Source: SZUA-35 sp964351995
Lineage (GTDB): Bacteria; Actinomycetota; Acidimicrobiia; Acidimicrobiales; SZUA-35
Assembly: GCA_964351995.1 (NCBI GenBank)
Contig: CAYGQE010000023.1
Location: 14,899 to 78,898 of the forward strand
Reading direction: 5' to 3'
DNA: 64,000 nucleotides
Under the pieces are notes generated by a model that saw only the letters and a list, made by a program, of their open reading frames with translations, was not told where the DNA came from and ran no database searches. Shown piece by piece: positions 9,731 to 18,460 of this stretch. The translations under genes and the position numbers were made by a program. Each line of letters opens with the position of its first letter. Within the stretch, counting starts at the first letter, position 1.

Positions 9731-9737
9731 ACGTTCT
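9724..9737 (-). promoter_or_regulatory. Candidate LexA (SOS) box over the helicase start codon
   Basis: On the plus strand CGAACATACGTTCT matches the Gram-positive/actinobacterial LexA consensus CGAAC-N4-GTTCG at every position except the last. It spans the helicase ATG (9728-9730), so LexA would block transcription elongation or initiation very near the start. A one-mismatch match can occur by chance, but it precedes a DNA-repair gene. Confidence 0.45.
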
Positions 9738-9811
9738 CAGACTACACGCGTGGCAAACCCCGGGTTCGGGACCCTCAGTTTTGACCGCTCCAGCCCCCGG
9801 TCTGGCTGGCT

Positions 9812-10240
9812 TCAGCCTGCGTAGACGGTCTCGTCGAACACGATGCCCTTCTCGAGAGTCTTGTGGACCGGGCAACGCTGGGCGATGTCCATCAGTCGCT
9901 TCCGGGTGGCCTCGTCGAAGTCGCCATCGATGAAGATGCGCGAGGTGACGCGGTCGACCATGCCGGACTTGGTGTCATCACACTGCTCGCAGTCATCGAT
10001 GTGGACCTTGTCGTAGGTGTACTCGACGCTGAGTGAGGTGATCTCGATGTTCTTGCGCTGGGCGTACATTGACACCGTGATGCTGGTGCAGGCGGCGAGG
10101 GCGCCCAGCAGCATGTCGTAGGGGTTGGGGCCGGTGTTGTCGCCACCGAGATCAACGGGTTCGTCTGCTCGCCAGGTGTGCGTGCCGTTGGTGATGTCGA
10201 CGCGGAAGTTGGATTGGAGCTCTGCGGTGATCGATGCCAT
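9812..10240 (-). CDS. OsmC/Ohr-family protein
   Basis: The 142-residue protein starts at ATG 10240 (MASITAEL). It has the OsmC fold landmarks GGDNTGPNPYDMLLGALAAC and AQRCPVHKTLEKG, each with one conserved Cys. These are the two thiols that reduce organic hydroperoxides in the family. It is closest in pattern to the general OsmC / YhfA-like group rather than strict Ohr. The region between 10241 and the LysM stop at 10258 is only 17 bp, so co-transcription with the upstream gene is likely. Confidence 0.88.
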   Translation of the reverse strand: MASITAELQSNFRVDITNGTHTWRADEPVDLGGDNTGPNPYDMLLGALAACTSITVSMYAQRKNIEITSLSVEYTYDKVHIDDCEQCDDTKSGMVDRVTSRIFIDGDFDEATRKRLMDIAQRCPVHKTLEKGIVFDETVYAG

Positions 10241-10257
10241 GCCGTTTCCAACACGTT

Positions 10258-11118
10258 TCACCTGGCCCCGATTCCGACCGACGGAGATAGCTGCGGTGGT
10301 TGGCTCGAGCTGACGCTCGAGGTCGGTTCGAAGGCGGGCATTGTGATGGCCTCGCCGGCGACGATGAGGTCTGGATTGCCAGAGCGCACCTGATTGGCGG
10401 CGACGACGAGGCGCCAGTACTCGGCGATCTGCCCGGTCGTAGGTGGGGTTGCCCTGAGTGCTGTCAGGGTCTCGGCGGCAAGGGACCACAAGTTGTCACC
10501 TTCGTTGACCACAACCTGGTGGTGCTTGATTCCGCCCTCGGCCGGCGACGCCGTGATGGAGTCATCTGGCTCGACGGCATCGTCGGCATCGGGTTGCGCC
10601 GTCGTTGGCTCCACCGTGGTTGGTTGCACGGTGGTCGGAGTTGTTGTTGGTGCTGCGGTTGTTGGTGCTGCGGTCGTCTCGGGGGTCGAGGTCGTCGTAC
10701 TGGGGGTGGTCAGCGGGTCGGGAGTCGTTGGCGAGGTTTCGGCGACCTGATCGACCAGCACCATCACCGGGTCGCCGCTTGCTTCGGCGACGCACGAGGT
10801 GCTCAAGGTCGCAGCCAAGAGGATCTGGGCGATTCGCTTGGTGCCCGGCAAGGTGAAGCGGTCCAGTTGGAAGCCTCGACGCAACGCCACTGCCCATGCA
10901 ACGACGTTGGCCAGCCACCACCCGGCGATCACGGTGGCTGCGAGTGCCGCCAGGTACGTCACGACGTCTTCGGGGCGGCTTGGTGGCTGGTGGTCGAAGA
11001 CGAGGCGACTCGTGATTCCCGCTGCTCCCACGGCACTGGCGAAGGCGGCCACTGACGTCGAGAGTGACCCGTGTCCGCCAATAGCACTGTTGGAGTTGGT
11101 TGACGTCAATATGTGCAT
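10258..11118 (-). CDS. LysM-domain membrane protein
   Basis: Starting at ATG 11118 the product has about 286 residues (ATG at 11163 would add 15). Three hydrophobic stretches occur in the N-terminal half (near AAFASAVGAAGI, YLAALAATVIAGWWLANVV and IAQILLAATLSTSCV). A long Thr/Pro linker and a C-terminal LysM-type segment follow (HQVVVNEGDNLWSLAAETL). LysM binds peptidoglycan. The domain order, membrane anchor then Thr-rich spacer then LysM, fits an envelope protein. Its specific role is unknown. Confidence 0.75.
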   Translation of the reverse strand: MHILTSTNSNSAIGGHGSLSTSVAAFASAVGAAGITSRLVFDHQPPSRPEDVVTYLAALAATVIAGWWLANVVAWAVALRRGFQLDRFTLPGTKRIAQILLAATLSTSCVAEASGDPVMVLVDQVAETSPTTPDPLTTPSTTTSTPETTAAPTTAAPTTTPTTVQPTTVEPTTAQPDADDAVEPDDSITASPAEGGIKHHQVVVNEGDNLWSLAAETLTALRATPPTTGQIAEYWRLVVAANQVRSGNPDLIVAGEAITMPAFEPTSSVSSSQPPQLSPSVGIGAR

Positions 11119-11292
11119 TTCCAAAGTAAACAAGCGTATTTGGAGAAAGTCAACACGAAACATGACTGTCGGGTGGTGGGTCGGTGGGGGCCGATGTGCG
11201 CTCCCCGTTGCCTTGGGTGAAATGACGTGGCTAGCGGGGTGGGGAGGTGGTGGTCTGCGGTTGAGCGGTGATAGTCAGGACGCGAGCAGCGT

Positions 11293-11868
11293 ATGTTGAC
11301 GTCATTGGACGTCATCACAAACGTCGTTTCTGAGCCGATGGGTAGTACTATGGATGACGCTGAGCGCACAATTCGGCAGCTGAGAGTCGATGCAAGAGCG
11401 ATGCAAGAAGACGCCGAGGTGGCCGTCGCTGAACTCGCACGAGCCACTCGATCACTGCGCGATGCCCTCCTGGATCTGGCGCGAAATGGCTCGGAGTTGC
11501 GGCTCGAGTTGGCCGGAGCGACGTTCAACGGTCGCGTCGTGCACGTCGGTGAGGACGTGGTTCGATTGGCTCGAATTGATCGCCCGTTGGTGGACATTTC
11601 CATCTCTGCGATCAGTGGAGTGCATGCGGCCGATTCGTCGGCCGGGCAGGCGGCAGTCAGCACCGGATATCCGGCCACGCTCGTTGCTCGCTGTCGTGAG
11701 CTTCTCCAGGTCAATGCTGGCGTGGAGATTGGGCGTCGGGGTCTGCCGCCAGTGCTCGGAGAACTCAAGGCGGCAACGGCGACGCACGTCGAATTGGAGA
11801 CGGCGGCCGGAGGCGTTTGGTTGATTCCGCTTGTCGAGGTGGCGTGGGTCGAGCGAGTGGCTCGCTAG
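11293..11868 (+). CDS. Unknown protein with helical N-terminus and Sm-like beta segments
   Basis: I do not recognise a named family. Residues about 20-62 are a charged amphipathic helix (probable coiled coil, RTIRQLRVDARAMQEDAEV). Two stretches then look like small-barrel (Sm/LSm-like) strands: FNGRVVHVGEDVVRLA at about 77-92, and VELETAAGGVWLIPLVEVAW near the C-terminus. ATGs at 11338 and 11350 are alternative starts. It precedes the Tad operon region and its end overlaps the convergent HTH gene by 4 bp. A nucleic-acid or regulatory role is only a guess. Confidence 0.6.
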   Translation: MLTSLDVITNVVSEPMGSTMDDAERTIRQLRVDARAMQEDAEVAVAELARATRSLRDALLDLARNGSELRLELAGATFNGRVVHVGEDVVRLARIDRPLVDISISAISGVHAADSSAGQAAVSTGYPATLVARCRELLQVNAGVEIGRRGLPPVLGELKAATATHVELETAAGGVWLIPLVEVAWVERVAR

Positions 11869-12107
11869 CTGTCGAGCGTCTCCTCGACGGGCACGACTCG
11901 GTTCGACTTCAAGGTGTCGATGATGTCCTCAAGTAGAAAGTGGAACTTGCGTGAATCGGCGAGGCGGCTGGCGGGGAGTCTGCCATCATTGGCCATCGCA
12001 AGAACGGTCCTGGTGTTGAGGTCGAGGAGTTCTGCCACCTGGGCAGTGTTCAACAATGGTGGATAGGTCGTGCGTACCGCTTCATAACCGTCTTTAGGTT
12101 CCTGCAT
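11865..12107 (-). CDS. Small excisionase/MerR-type HTH DNA-binding protein
   Basis: The 80-residue product carries a winged-HTH of the excisionase type (LLNTAQVAELLDLNTRTVLAMANDGRLPASRL, residues 18-49, followed by RKFHFLLEDI). Such domains serve as small transcription regulators or Xis proteins. It is divergent from the Tad pilus operon with about 170 bp between starts and no phage genes nearby. A local regulator of the pilus operon is the likeliest reading, by context. Confidence 0.7.
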   Translation of the reverse strand: MQEPKDGYEAVRTTYPPLLNTAQVAELLDLNTRTVLAMANDGRLPASRLADSRKFHFLLEDIIDTLKSNRVVPVEETLDS

Positions 12108-12279
12108 TTCTCCACACTAGCGGTTGTTTTCGTCTGGATCGTGATACTGTCGCCAAATTCCGGGCATCAGCCACGCTCATCCCCGGTTCTCGTGACTCTT
12201 GTCGCCGATCCTTGCCGCTGCTTTCCTTCTCTTCTCCTTTGGGGGTGGCCCGGATGGAAGCACGAACGATTGGCGAGAC

Positions 12280-12990
12280 ATGCAAGCACGGCGTACGCCC
12301 CGAGCAATTGGACGGCTCGGTCTTCCTCACGCACTGATGGTGGTCGCAGGCCTGGTCACCTTTGTCCTGGTGGCATCGGTGTTGCAGGACCGCTCCGAGA
12401 CTGAAGACGTCTGGGTGATCGATACCGACGTCGCTGCTGGTGCGGAGATCGCCGCCTCTGATCTCGCCATCGTCCAGGTCGCTTCCGATGCGCCCCTGCT
12501 CGGCTCGTTGCTCCGCGTGTCCGACGGCGTTCCCATCGGCAGAGTTCGCAACGGCGTCGCTGCAGGCGAACCGCTTCTCGCCAGCGATCTCGTGGCTGTT
12601 GATGCCTCTGTAGTCGGACGCACGTTCACGATCCCGATCGACACGATGGTGGTCGAGGGGCTCGGACTGATTCGCGGCGATCGAGTTGACGTGATCGGCT
12701 CGACTGTCGGTGGCGACATGGGTTACGTGGTGGTCGATGTCGAGGTGGTGCGCCTGCCGGGCGCCGCCACGTCGGGTGCATTCGCAGCTACTGGCTCACG
12801 AACGACCTGGGTCACCGTCTCGATCGATGACCAGCAAGCGTTGGCGCTCAGCGCTGCCATCGACCGTGGCGAAGTGCAGCTCGTGCGCTCGACCGGAGCA
12901 CTGGCCATCAGCATTGATGACCCGGTTGCTGAGGTACCCGCTGACGAAGACGGAGAAGAAGCTGGCGTCGCCACCGAGGACGAGTCATGA
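12280..12990 (+). CDS. cpaB: CpaB/RcpC-like SAF-domain Flp pilus assembly protein
   Basis: The 236-residue protein has an N-terminal membrane helix (HALMVVAGLVTFVLVASVL). A SAF domain follows (AGAEIAASDLAIV...IGRVRNGVAAGEPLLASDLV). The C-terminal half resembles the RcpC/CpaB region (DRVDVIGST...TTWVTVSIDDQQALAL). It forms the periplasmic/outer part of Tad secretion machinery. The start at ATG 12280 is preferred over a TTG at 12199. Its stop overlaps the next start (ATGA), which begins a chain of translationally coupled genes. Confidence 0.8.
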   Translation: MQARRTPRAIGRLGLPHALMVVAGLVTFVLVASVLQDRSETEDVWVIDTDVAAGAEIAASDLAIVQVASDAPLLGSLLRVSDGVPIGRVRNGVAAGEPLLASDLVAVDASVVGRTFTIPIDTMVVEGLGLIRGDRVDVIGSTVGGDMGYVVVDVEVVRLPGAATSGAFAATGSRTTWVTVSIDDQQALALSAAIDRGEVQLVRSTGALAISIDDPVAEVPADEDGEEAGVATEDES

Positions 12991-14252
12991 GCGGGATCAT
13001 CTCACTCGGGCTCGCCCTGAGCACACGCTCTTGGCGCGGCGCACTCCAGCGCCACTGCCGGGATCACGTCGCTGATGTCAACGCTTCGCTGCTGCGAGAC
13101 GGCATCGACGCTGCGACCGGCGATGTGTCCGTCGTGATGCTCGATGACGACACCAGTTGGTTGTCGCCGCCGGCGTTGACGCAGATGCGAGATGCGGGCG
13201 TTGTGGTGATCGGGTTGTACGACCCGGCGGAGTCTGACGGTCATGGTGAGCGCCATCTCCAACGACTCGGTGTCGACGTGGTCGTTCCCTGCACGCTTGG
13301 CGCTGAAGAGTTGCTCGATGTGGTGCGATCGGTGGCCCCGGATCCCCAAACGTCCGAACGCTTCGCCGAGCTCGTCGAGATCGAGGGTGACCGCATCCCC
13401 CGGGCTGAGCGCCAGATCATCGCCGTTGGCGGGCCCGCTGGTGCAGGTGCGACTGAGGTCAGCTTGGCGTTGTGCCAGCTCTGGGGCGGGATTCGTCCGG
13501 TCTTGATCGACGTCGACGAAACTCACCCGTCGGTGGCCAGGCGTCTTGGGCTGGCGATTCATCCCCACATCGTCACCGCAGTCGAGGCGCTACGTGGCGA
13601 GCGTCTCTCACTCGATCCCGCAGAGGCCAACGAACTCGAGGGCTGCTTGGCTCGTTCAGTCGTGGGCGAACGGACCTTGCCCTTCGATGTCATCGTCGGC
13701 CTTGCGTCGAGAGATGACTGGTCGTTGCTGCGACCCGACGATGCAGCATCGCTTGTTGAGGAACTCGCAGCTCGATGGCCACTTGTTGTGGCCAGGCTCG
13801 GCTCGAACCTCGAAGACCTCAGCCGTCACGGGAACCGCTTCGAAGTGTCGAGAACCGTGGCAAAGCGGGCCACGCGAATTCTTGGGGTCTGCGATGGCAC
13901 ATCGGTCGGAGTTCTTCGATTCCTCGATTGGTTGGTCGATGTCGTGTCGCTTTCGGGCGACACGCCGATCGATGTGGTCATCAATCGCTGTCCCTCGGCG
14001 GCATCGGCCAGGGCCCAGCTGCTGCAGCAACTGGAAGAGATCGCCGGGCCTCGCATTGGCGACGTCGTGATGTGCAAGCGAGATCAGCGAGTCGAACGGG
14101 CAGCTTGGGACGCTGCGCTCGTCCGCCGTGGCCCGTTTCTGAAGACGCTCGGTTCGCTGCCGTTCGATTCCACCGTGGTGGTGCGGCCGAGCCGTGCCGT
14201 TGATGACGGGTCGACCGACGATGCCGAGGGCGACAGCGAGGTGGCCGCATGA
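12987..14252 (+). CDS. tadZ: TadZ/CpaE-like MinD-family ATPase with altered P-loop
   Basis: The 421-residue protein has a receiver-like N-terminal domain (about 1-120, VSVVMLDDDTSW) and a ParA/MinD-type domain from about 142. The P-loop reads GGPAGAGATE (148-157): the Lys expected in GKT/S is missing. A LIDVDET segment follows as the second Walker-like strand. TadZ proteins direct Tad pilus assembly to the pole, and atypical Walker boxes occur in that family. It is coupled by ATGA overlaps to cpaB upstream and tadA downstream. Confidence 0.78.
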   Translation: MSGIISLGLALSTRSWRGALQRHCRDHVADVNASLLRDGIDAATGDVSVVMLDDDTSWLSPPALTQMRDAGVVVIGLYDPAESDGHGERHLQRLGVDVVVPCTLGAEELLDVVRSVAPDPQTSERFAELVEIEGDRIPRAERQIIAVGGPAGAGATEVSLALCQLWGGIRPVLIDVDETHPSVARRLGLAIHPHIVTAVEALRGERLSLDPAEANELEGCLARSVVGERTLPFDVIVGLASRDDWSLLRPDDAASLVEELAARWPLVVARLGSNLEDLSRHGNRFEVSRTVAKRATRILGVCDGTSVGVLRFLDWLVDVVSLSGDTPIDVVINRCPSAASARAQLLQQLEEIAGPRIGDVVMCKRDQRVERAAWDAALVRRGPFLKTLGSLPFDSTVVVRPSRAVDDGSTDDAEGDSEVAA

Positions 14253-15592
14253 CAACGACATCGCCGTTGCCCCGATCGATGCCTTCTGCCTCGAACGATC
14301 CCAACATGAGTGCCTACGAACGTCTTCGGTTCGACTGCCTTGATCAGTTGCGGCTCCGCGGGCTCGACACTGCATCGCCGACCGACGTGTTGGCGATGAT
14401 TCGTTCCATCGTCGACCGCTACCAAGCCGAAGCCACGTCCAGCGGCGGGCTCCGACCGCTGCATGACCCATCGGCCATGGTCGAACGACTGGCGAGGTCC
14501 CTCCTCGACTACGGGCCTCTCACGCCGTTCCTCGATGGCACGGTCGAGTACGAAGAGCTGATCGTGCACGGCGAGGAAGTGAGTTACATCGATACCTCAG
14601 GGCGGATGGTCGCTCACGACGAGCCCGTCAGTGAACACGAGGTCGAGCACATCGTGTCGAAGCTGTTGGCGACCGTCGGTGCATCGGTTGACGAGGGCCA
14701 TCCAATCGTCCAGACCCAGATACTCGACGGCACCGCCCGTCTCGGCGTGGTGCTGCCACCCATCGCAGACCGAATCGACGTCACTATTCGTCGCTACCTG
14801 GCCAAGCGTGAAACGTTCGATGAACTCATCGGGTGGGATGCAATCTCGCCTGCAGCCGCTGACCTCCTGACGCTTTCGCTTCGTACGCCGACAGGGGTCA
14901 TCGTCACCGGGCAGCCTGGTTCTGGCAAGACCACGTTGGTGAATGCCCTGCTGCGGTCGGCAGACCCGAGCCTTCGCGTGATCGTGTGTGAAGACACCCC
15001 GGAGCTCTCGGCTGATCACTTGCAAGCCGCCCGCTGGCGGACCAGACAGGCTGGCCCCGACGGTCACGGCGAGGTGGATCTGCGGACGCTGGTGCGCATG
15101 TCGCTAGGCATGCGACCCGATCTCATCGCCGTTGGCGAAGTTCGTGGCGAAGAGGCGTATGAGCTGACCAGAGCCGGTAACGCCGGCTGTGGCATGTTGT
15201 CGACGATTCATGCGAACAGTGCGCGGCAGGGGCTGCAGGCGTTGGTCTCGACGGCAACGATGGCGGGGCCCAACGTGGCTCCCGACCAGGTCCGCTCGGT
15301 GTTCAGCTCGATCGTTGATCTGGTCGTGCACACCGCCAAGGAGCCGACAGCGGCCACCGGCACTGGCAAGGGCGGTCGTCGGCAGGTGATGGAGGTCGTT
15401 GCCATCCCTCCGATGCAAGGCGCCGAACTCGACTTCACCGTCGAGCCCATCTTTGCTCGGGAGGATTTCGGGGCGCCGTTGGTGTGGACCGGTAGCCCGC
15501 TGCCGACCGAGTTCGAGTTGCGAATGAACCGGGTGCTGCGACCGCACGGCATGACAGTGACCGATCTGCTCGATGGAAGTCGCAGTCTCTGA
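14249..15592 (+). CDS. tadA: TadA/CpaF secretion ATPase
   Basis: The 447-residue type II/IV secretion ATPase has Walker A GQPGSGKTT at 221-229, an Asp box (CEDTPEL), Walker B (PDLIAVGEVRGEEA, about 289-302) and the conserved His box (LSTIHANSARQGL). The N-terminal domain (about 80-200) contains VEYEELIVHGEEV and RLGVVLPP, typical of CpaF. It powers pilus polymerisation at the inner membrane. Start overlaps the tadZ stop (ATGA). Its stop overlaps the tadB start (TGATG). Confidence 0.93.
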   Translation: MTTTSPLPRSMPSASNDPNMSAYERLRFDCLDQLRLRGLDTASPTDVLAMIRSIVDRYQAEATSSGGLRPLHDPSAMVERLARSLLDYGPLTPFLDGTVEYEELIVHGEEVSYIDTSGRMVAHDEPVSEHEVEHIVSKLLATVGASVDEGHPIVQTQILDGTARLGVVLPPIADRIDVTIRRYLAKRETFDELIGWDAISPAAADLLTLSLRTPTGVIVTGQPGSGKTTLVNALLRSADPSLRVIVCEDTPELSADHLQAARWRTRQAGPDGHGEVDLRTLVRMSLGMRPDLIAVGEVRGEEAYELTRAGNAGCGMLSTIHANSARQGLQALVSTATMAGPNVAPDQVRSVFSSIVDLVVHTAKEPTAATGTGKGGRRQVMEVVAIPPMQGAELDFTVEPIFAREDFGAPLVWTGSPLPTEFELRMNRVLRPHGMTVTDLLDGSRSL

Positions 15593-16473
15593 TGCGTCTT
15601 GTCGCCGGGCTTGCAGCTGGTCTCTTCGTCTATCTCGCCGTCGGGGCGCTTTTCGGCGTCACGCCTGCGTGGTTGCGAAAGAACAATGAACGCCGATCCA
15701 GGTCTGCGTCGTGGCGAGAGTGGCTGCAGCAAGCCAATGCTGACGTGACGCCGGCGCAATTCGTCGGTGTGTCATTAGGCCTTGGCATCGCTGTCGGGGT
15801 CGTCGTTGGGGCTGCGATTGGCGTGCCCGCGCTTGGTGTCGTGGCTGGTGGCGTCGCTGTTGCGTTTCCTCGAATGGTGTTCGCTCGACGCCGTGCAGCG
15901 CTCGTACAAGAACGGCTCGCCGCCTGGCCAGATGCCATCCGCGACATCATCACGCACCTTCGTGCTTCGCTGTCGATGCACGCCAGTCTCTGTGAGGTCG
16001 GGCGATCGGGGCCGGTGCCACTTCGCCCGTACTTCAATCGCTACGCCGGGCTTTCCGGTGCGCTCGACCAACGGTCAGCGCTCGAGGTCGTACGGGAAGA
16101 TCTGGCCGACCCCATGAGCGATCGGGTGATCGAGGTTCTTCTCGTGGCCTTCGATCAGGGTTCGTCGGTCGTGATCGACATCCTCCACGACCTGGCGACC
16201 TCGTCGTCTGAAGACCTTCGGCTGCTCGACGAGATCGAGACGCTGCAACTGGAGACCAAGCTCGAAGCGAGGGGCGCAGCCATCTTGCCCTTCGTCGTGC
16301 TGGCGATGTTGTGTGTCTTCACCCCCGGCTATCGCTCGTTCTATGCAACGCCAGCGGGGTGGTTCATGATCGGCATCGGCGCAGCCATGAGCTTCGGTGG
16401 TCTGCTGGTGATTCGCAGCCTTGGCCGGGTGCCGACCGAAGAGCGAATTCTCGCCGTCGGGACACCGACATGA
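15592..16473 (+). CDS. tadB: TadB pilus assembly membrane protein
   Basis: The 293-residue protein has two N-terminal membrane helices, then a T2SSF cytoplasmic domain (AAWPDAIRDIITHLRASLSMHASL, about residues 111-133) and two C-terminal helices (ILPFVVLAMLCVFTP and WFMIGIGAAMSFGGLLVIRSL). It is one of the paired TadB/TadC platform proteins that work with TadA. It overlaps both neighbours by 1-4 bp. Confidence 0.88.
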   Translation: MRLVAGLAAGLFVYLAVGALFGVTPAWLRKNNERRSRSASWREWLQQANADVTPAQFVGVSLGLGIAVGVVVGAAIGVPALGVVAGGVAVAFPRMVFARRRAALVQERLAAWPDAIRDIITHLRASLSMHASLCEVGRSGPVPLRPYFNRYAGLSGALDQRSALEVVREDLADPMSDRVIEVLLVAFDQGSSVVIDILHDLATSSSEDLRLLDEIETLQLETKLEARGAAILPFVVLAMLCVFTPGYRSFYATPAGWFMIGIGAAMSFGGLLVIRSLGRVPTEERILAVGTPT

Positions 16474-17408
16474 TCCCGGCTCACATGCTTGCCGCGCTCC
16501 TCGCTGCAGCGACCGCCGTGCTCGCCGTTCGCATCATCGTGCCGCCGAGGCGGGCACTCGCTCAGCGACTTCGGCCCTATGCCGCACTGTCACGATCACG
16601 TTTGGGCACCGGTTACGCCGACGTCTCGGTCGTGTCCCTCACGGTGGTCGATGAGCGCAATGCCGTCGGTCGTGTACTCGGCCCGATTGTCGAGCGTCTT
16701 GCCGCTGGCCTCAGCCGCCTCATCGATGCCAGTGATGCCGAGACCGTGGCCACCAGGCTTCGTCACGCCGGTTTCCAACACGTTGGGCCAGAGCAATACC
16801 GCATGCGCCAACTCGCCTACACGGTGGTCGGTGTCGGGCTTGGGGCAATGCTCGGCGCAGCAGTCTTCCGTTCGGTCTCGCTCACGTTCATCCTCATTGG
16901 TTGCTTCGGCTTTCCTGCGGCCACGGTGCAACGGAACCGGGTCGAACGGGCGATTCGAGAGCGCACCGCTCGCATGCGCAACGAGTCCTACACCGTTGCT
17001 CAGCTCATAGCGGTGCACATTCGCAGCGGCCATGGACCGGTTGATGCGGTTCGTTCGGTGTGTGCGCTCGGCCGCGGTCCGGTGATCGAGGAACTCCGAG
17101 AGGCGCTTCGTTGGATCGGTGGCGGTACCAGTCCGCAGCGGGCCTACGAAAAGTTGGCCGAAGCCACGCCGGAACCGGCGGCTGCTCGGCTCTATCGATT
17201 GCTTTCGGCGTCAGCCCGCTCCGGCGGTGACATCGGCGAAGCGCTGCTCGCCGTTGGTGCTGACCTGCGGTCCGAGCGACGCGAAGAGCTCGCCCGTTGG
17301 GCGGTGAAGCGGCGCACAGCCATGTTGTTGCCGCTACTCATGTTCATTGCGCCAGTGATGGTGCTTTTCGTCGGAGCTGCGCTTCCGGCATTGGTGATGG
17401 GGCGATGA
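16470..17408 (+). CDS. tadC: TadC pilus assembly membrane protein
   Basis: Starting at the ATG overlapping the tadB stop (ATGA, 16470) the product has 312 residues. It has the T2SSF layout: an N-terminal helix, a membrane pair near VVGVGLGAMLGAAVF and LTFILIGCFGFPAA, a cytoplasmic part with GHGPVDAVRSVCALG, RSGGDIGEALLAVGADLR and RREELARWAVKRR, then a final helix (LLMFIAPVMVLFVGAALPAL). An apparent longer frame upstream is inside tadB and is not needed. Confidence 0.85.
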   Translation: MIPAHMLAALLAAATAVLAVRIIVPPRRALAQRLRPYAALSRSRLGTGYADVSVVSLTVVDERNAVGRVLGPIVERLAAGLSRLIDASDAETVATRLRHAGFQHVGPEQYRMRQLAYTVVGVGLGAMLGAAVFRSVSLTFILIGCFGFPAATVQRNRVERAIRERTARMRNESYTVAQLIAVHIRSGHGPVDAVRSVCALGRGPVIEELREALRWIGGGTSPQRAYEKLAEATPEPAAARLYRLLSASARSGGDIGEALLAVGADLRSERREELARWAVKRRTAMLLPLLMFIAPVMVLFVGAALPALVMGR

Positions 17409-17467
17409 CGTCATCCATCGAGAAACGGTCGGCGCACTGCGTCGGCCCCGAACGTGTGGAGAACACG

Positions 17468-17659
17468 ATGCAAGAAGAAGAGAACACAACTGCTGTCGAG
17501 ACCGTACGAGTCGATCGCTCGTCCGAGCGTGGTGCTGGCGTTGTCGAATGGCTGGGTATCAGTGCGTTGTCGATCGGCATGCTCGTCGTGCTGTTCACGG
17601 CAATGGAGGCACTCGGCTTGGACGTCGTGAACCAGATTCGTGGATCGCTCGGTCTCTGA
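17468..17659 (+). CDS. Flp-like pilin (short)
   Basis: The 63-residue product has a charged leader, then RGAGVVEWLGISALSIGMLVVL. A Gly followed by a hydrophobic stretch with a Glu a few residues on is the class III (Flp/TadE) prepilin cleavage pattern. I favour ATG 17468, which has GGAG 6 bp before it. ATG 17405, overlapping the tadC stop, would add 21 residues. No dedicated prepilin peptidase is seen in the window. It is probably the major or a minor pilin. Confidence 0.7.
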   Translation: MQEEENTTAVETVRVDRSSERGAGVVEWLGISALSIGMLVVLFTAMEALGLDVVNQIRGSLGL

Positions 17660-18041
17660 TCGGCGGAGGGCCGAACGGGGATCAGCCACTATCACGACGT
17701 TGGTCGCGTTTGGTCTGTTTCTCACCTTCTTCGTCACCTTTGCGCAATTCTCGGTTTGGCTCTACGCCAGGGGAACCGTTCGTTCGGCGAGCCTCGAAGC
17801 AGCGCGTGCGGCCAGTCCGCTCGAAGCACTTCCTGGTTCGTGTGAACGCCGCTTCGACGACGTCCGAACGGGACTGCTGGGCGGAACGCTTGGCGAGCAG
17901 GTGGGTTCGCCGCGCTGTGAGATCGGACCGGAGCTCGTCGTGGTGTCGACTGACGTCGACTTCGAGCCATGGTTGCCGATCTCGCCCGGCTGGACGTTCA
18001 CGGTGACGGCAACATCGGTCAGAGAAACGGAGCCAGAGTGA
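17640..18041 (+). CDS. TadE-like pseudopilin
   Basis: The 133-residue protein has a basic leader ending in AERGSATITTLVAFGLFLTFFVTFAQF, a class III signal/membrane helix, then an exported domain containing a Cys pair (GSCERRFDD and SPRCEIG). Only a GTG start is available. It overlaps the preceding pilin by 20 bp and the next gene by 4 bp. TadE-like proteins are minor pilins needed for Tad pilus assembly. Confidence 0.72.
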   Translation: MDRSVSDRRRAERGSATITTLVAFGLFLTFFVTFAQFSVWLYARGTVRSASLEAARAASPLEALPGSCERRFDDVRTGLLGGTLGEQVGSPRCEIGPELVVVSTDVDFEPWLPISPGWTFTVTATSVRETEPE

Positions 18042-18460
18042 GGGGTCCAGTAGCAAGTCGAAGGGAACGGGGGAGCGTGATGATCGAGTTCCCGATGGTG
18101 ATCGGGCTGGTGCTCATCCCTTTCGGGATGCTTGCGATCTCGGCGACGACGTGGGTCGAGCGTCAGATGGCGGCTCGCGATGCTGCTGGTGAAGCGGCTC
18201 GGGCTCTGGTGATCGCTGGGCCGGAAAGTGCCATCACTCCTGAGCTGATCGTGCAGCAGATCGAGCAGGGTTACGGGCTCGAGCCGGGGACATTGCGGAC
18301 TTCGGTTCCCGCCGATGCCGTGGTGCCCGGCGAATCGGTCACGGTCGCTGTGACGGTGGAGATTCCTGCGTTGGCGCTGCCCATCCTGGGCGACATCGGG
18401 TCTGTGGATTGGACAGCGGAGCACACCGAGCGATTCCCCGACTACGGAGCTGACCGATGA
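18038..18460 (+). CDS. tadE: TadE-family pseudopilin
   Basis: I start it at GTG 18038, which overlaps the previous stop (GTGA). That gives 140 residues. The leader RRERGSVMIEFPMVIGLVLIPFGML has the TadE pattern: ERG then a helix with Glu at +5. It continues with VERQMAARDAAGEAARAL, common in TadE-like proteins of actinobacteria. A longer frame from 17969 lies within the previous gene and is unlikely. Confidence 0.75.
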   Translation: MRGPVASRRERGSVMIEFPMVIGLVLIPFGMLAISATTWVERQMAARDAAGEAARALVIAGPESAITPELIVQQIEQGYGLEPGTLRTSVPADAVVPGESVTVAVTVEIPALALPILGDIGSVDWTAEHTERFPDYGADR

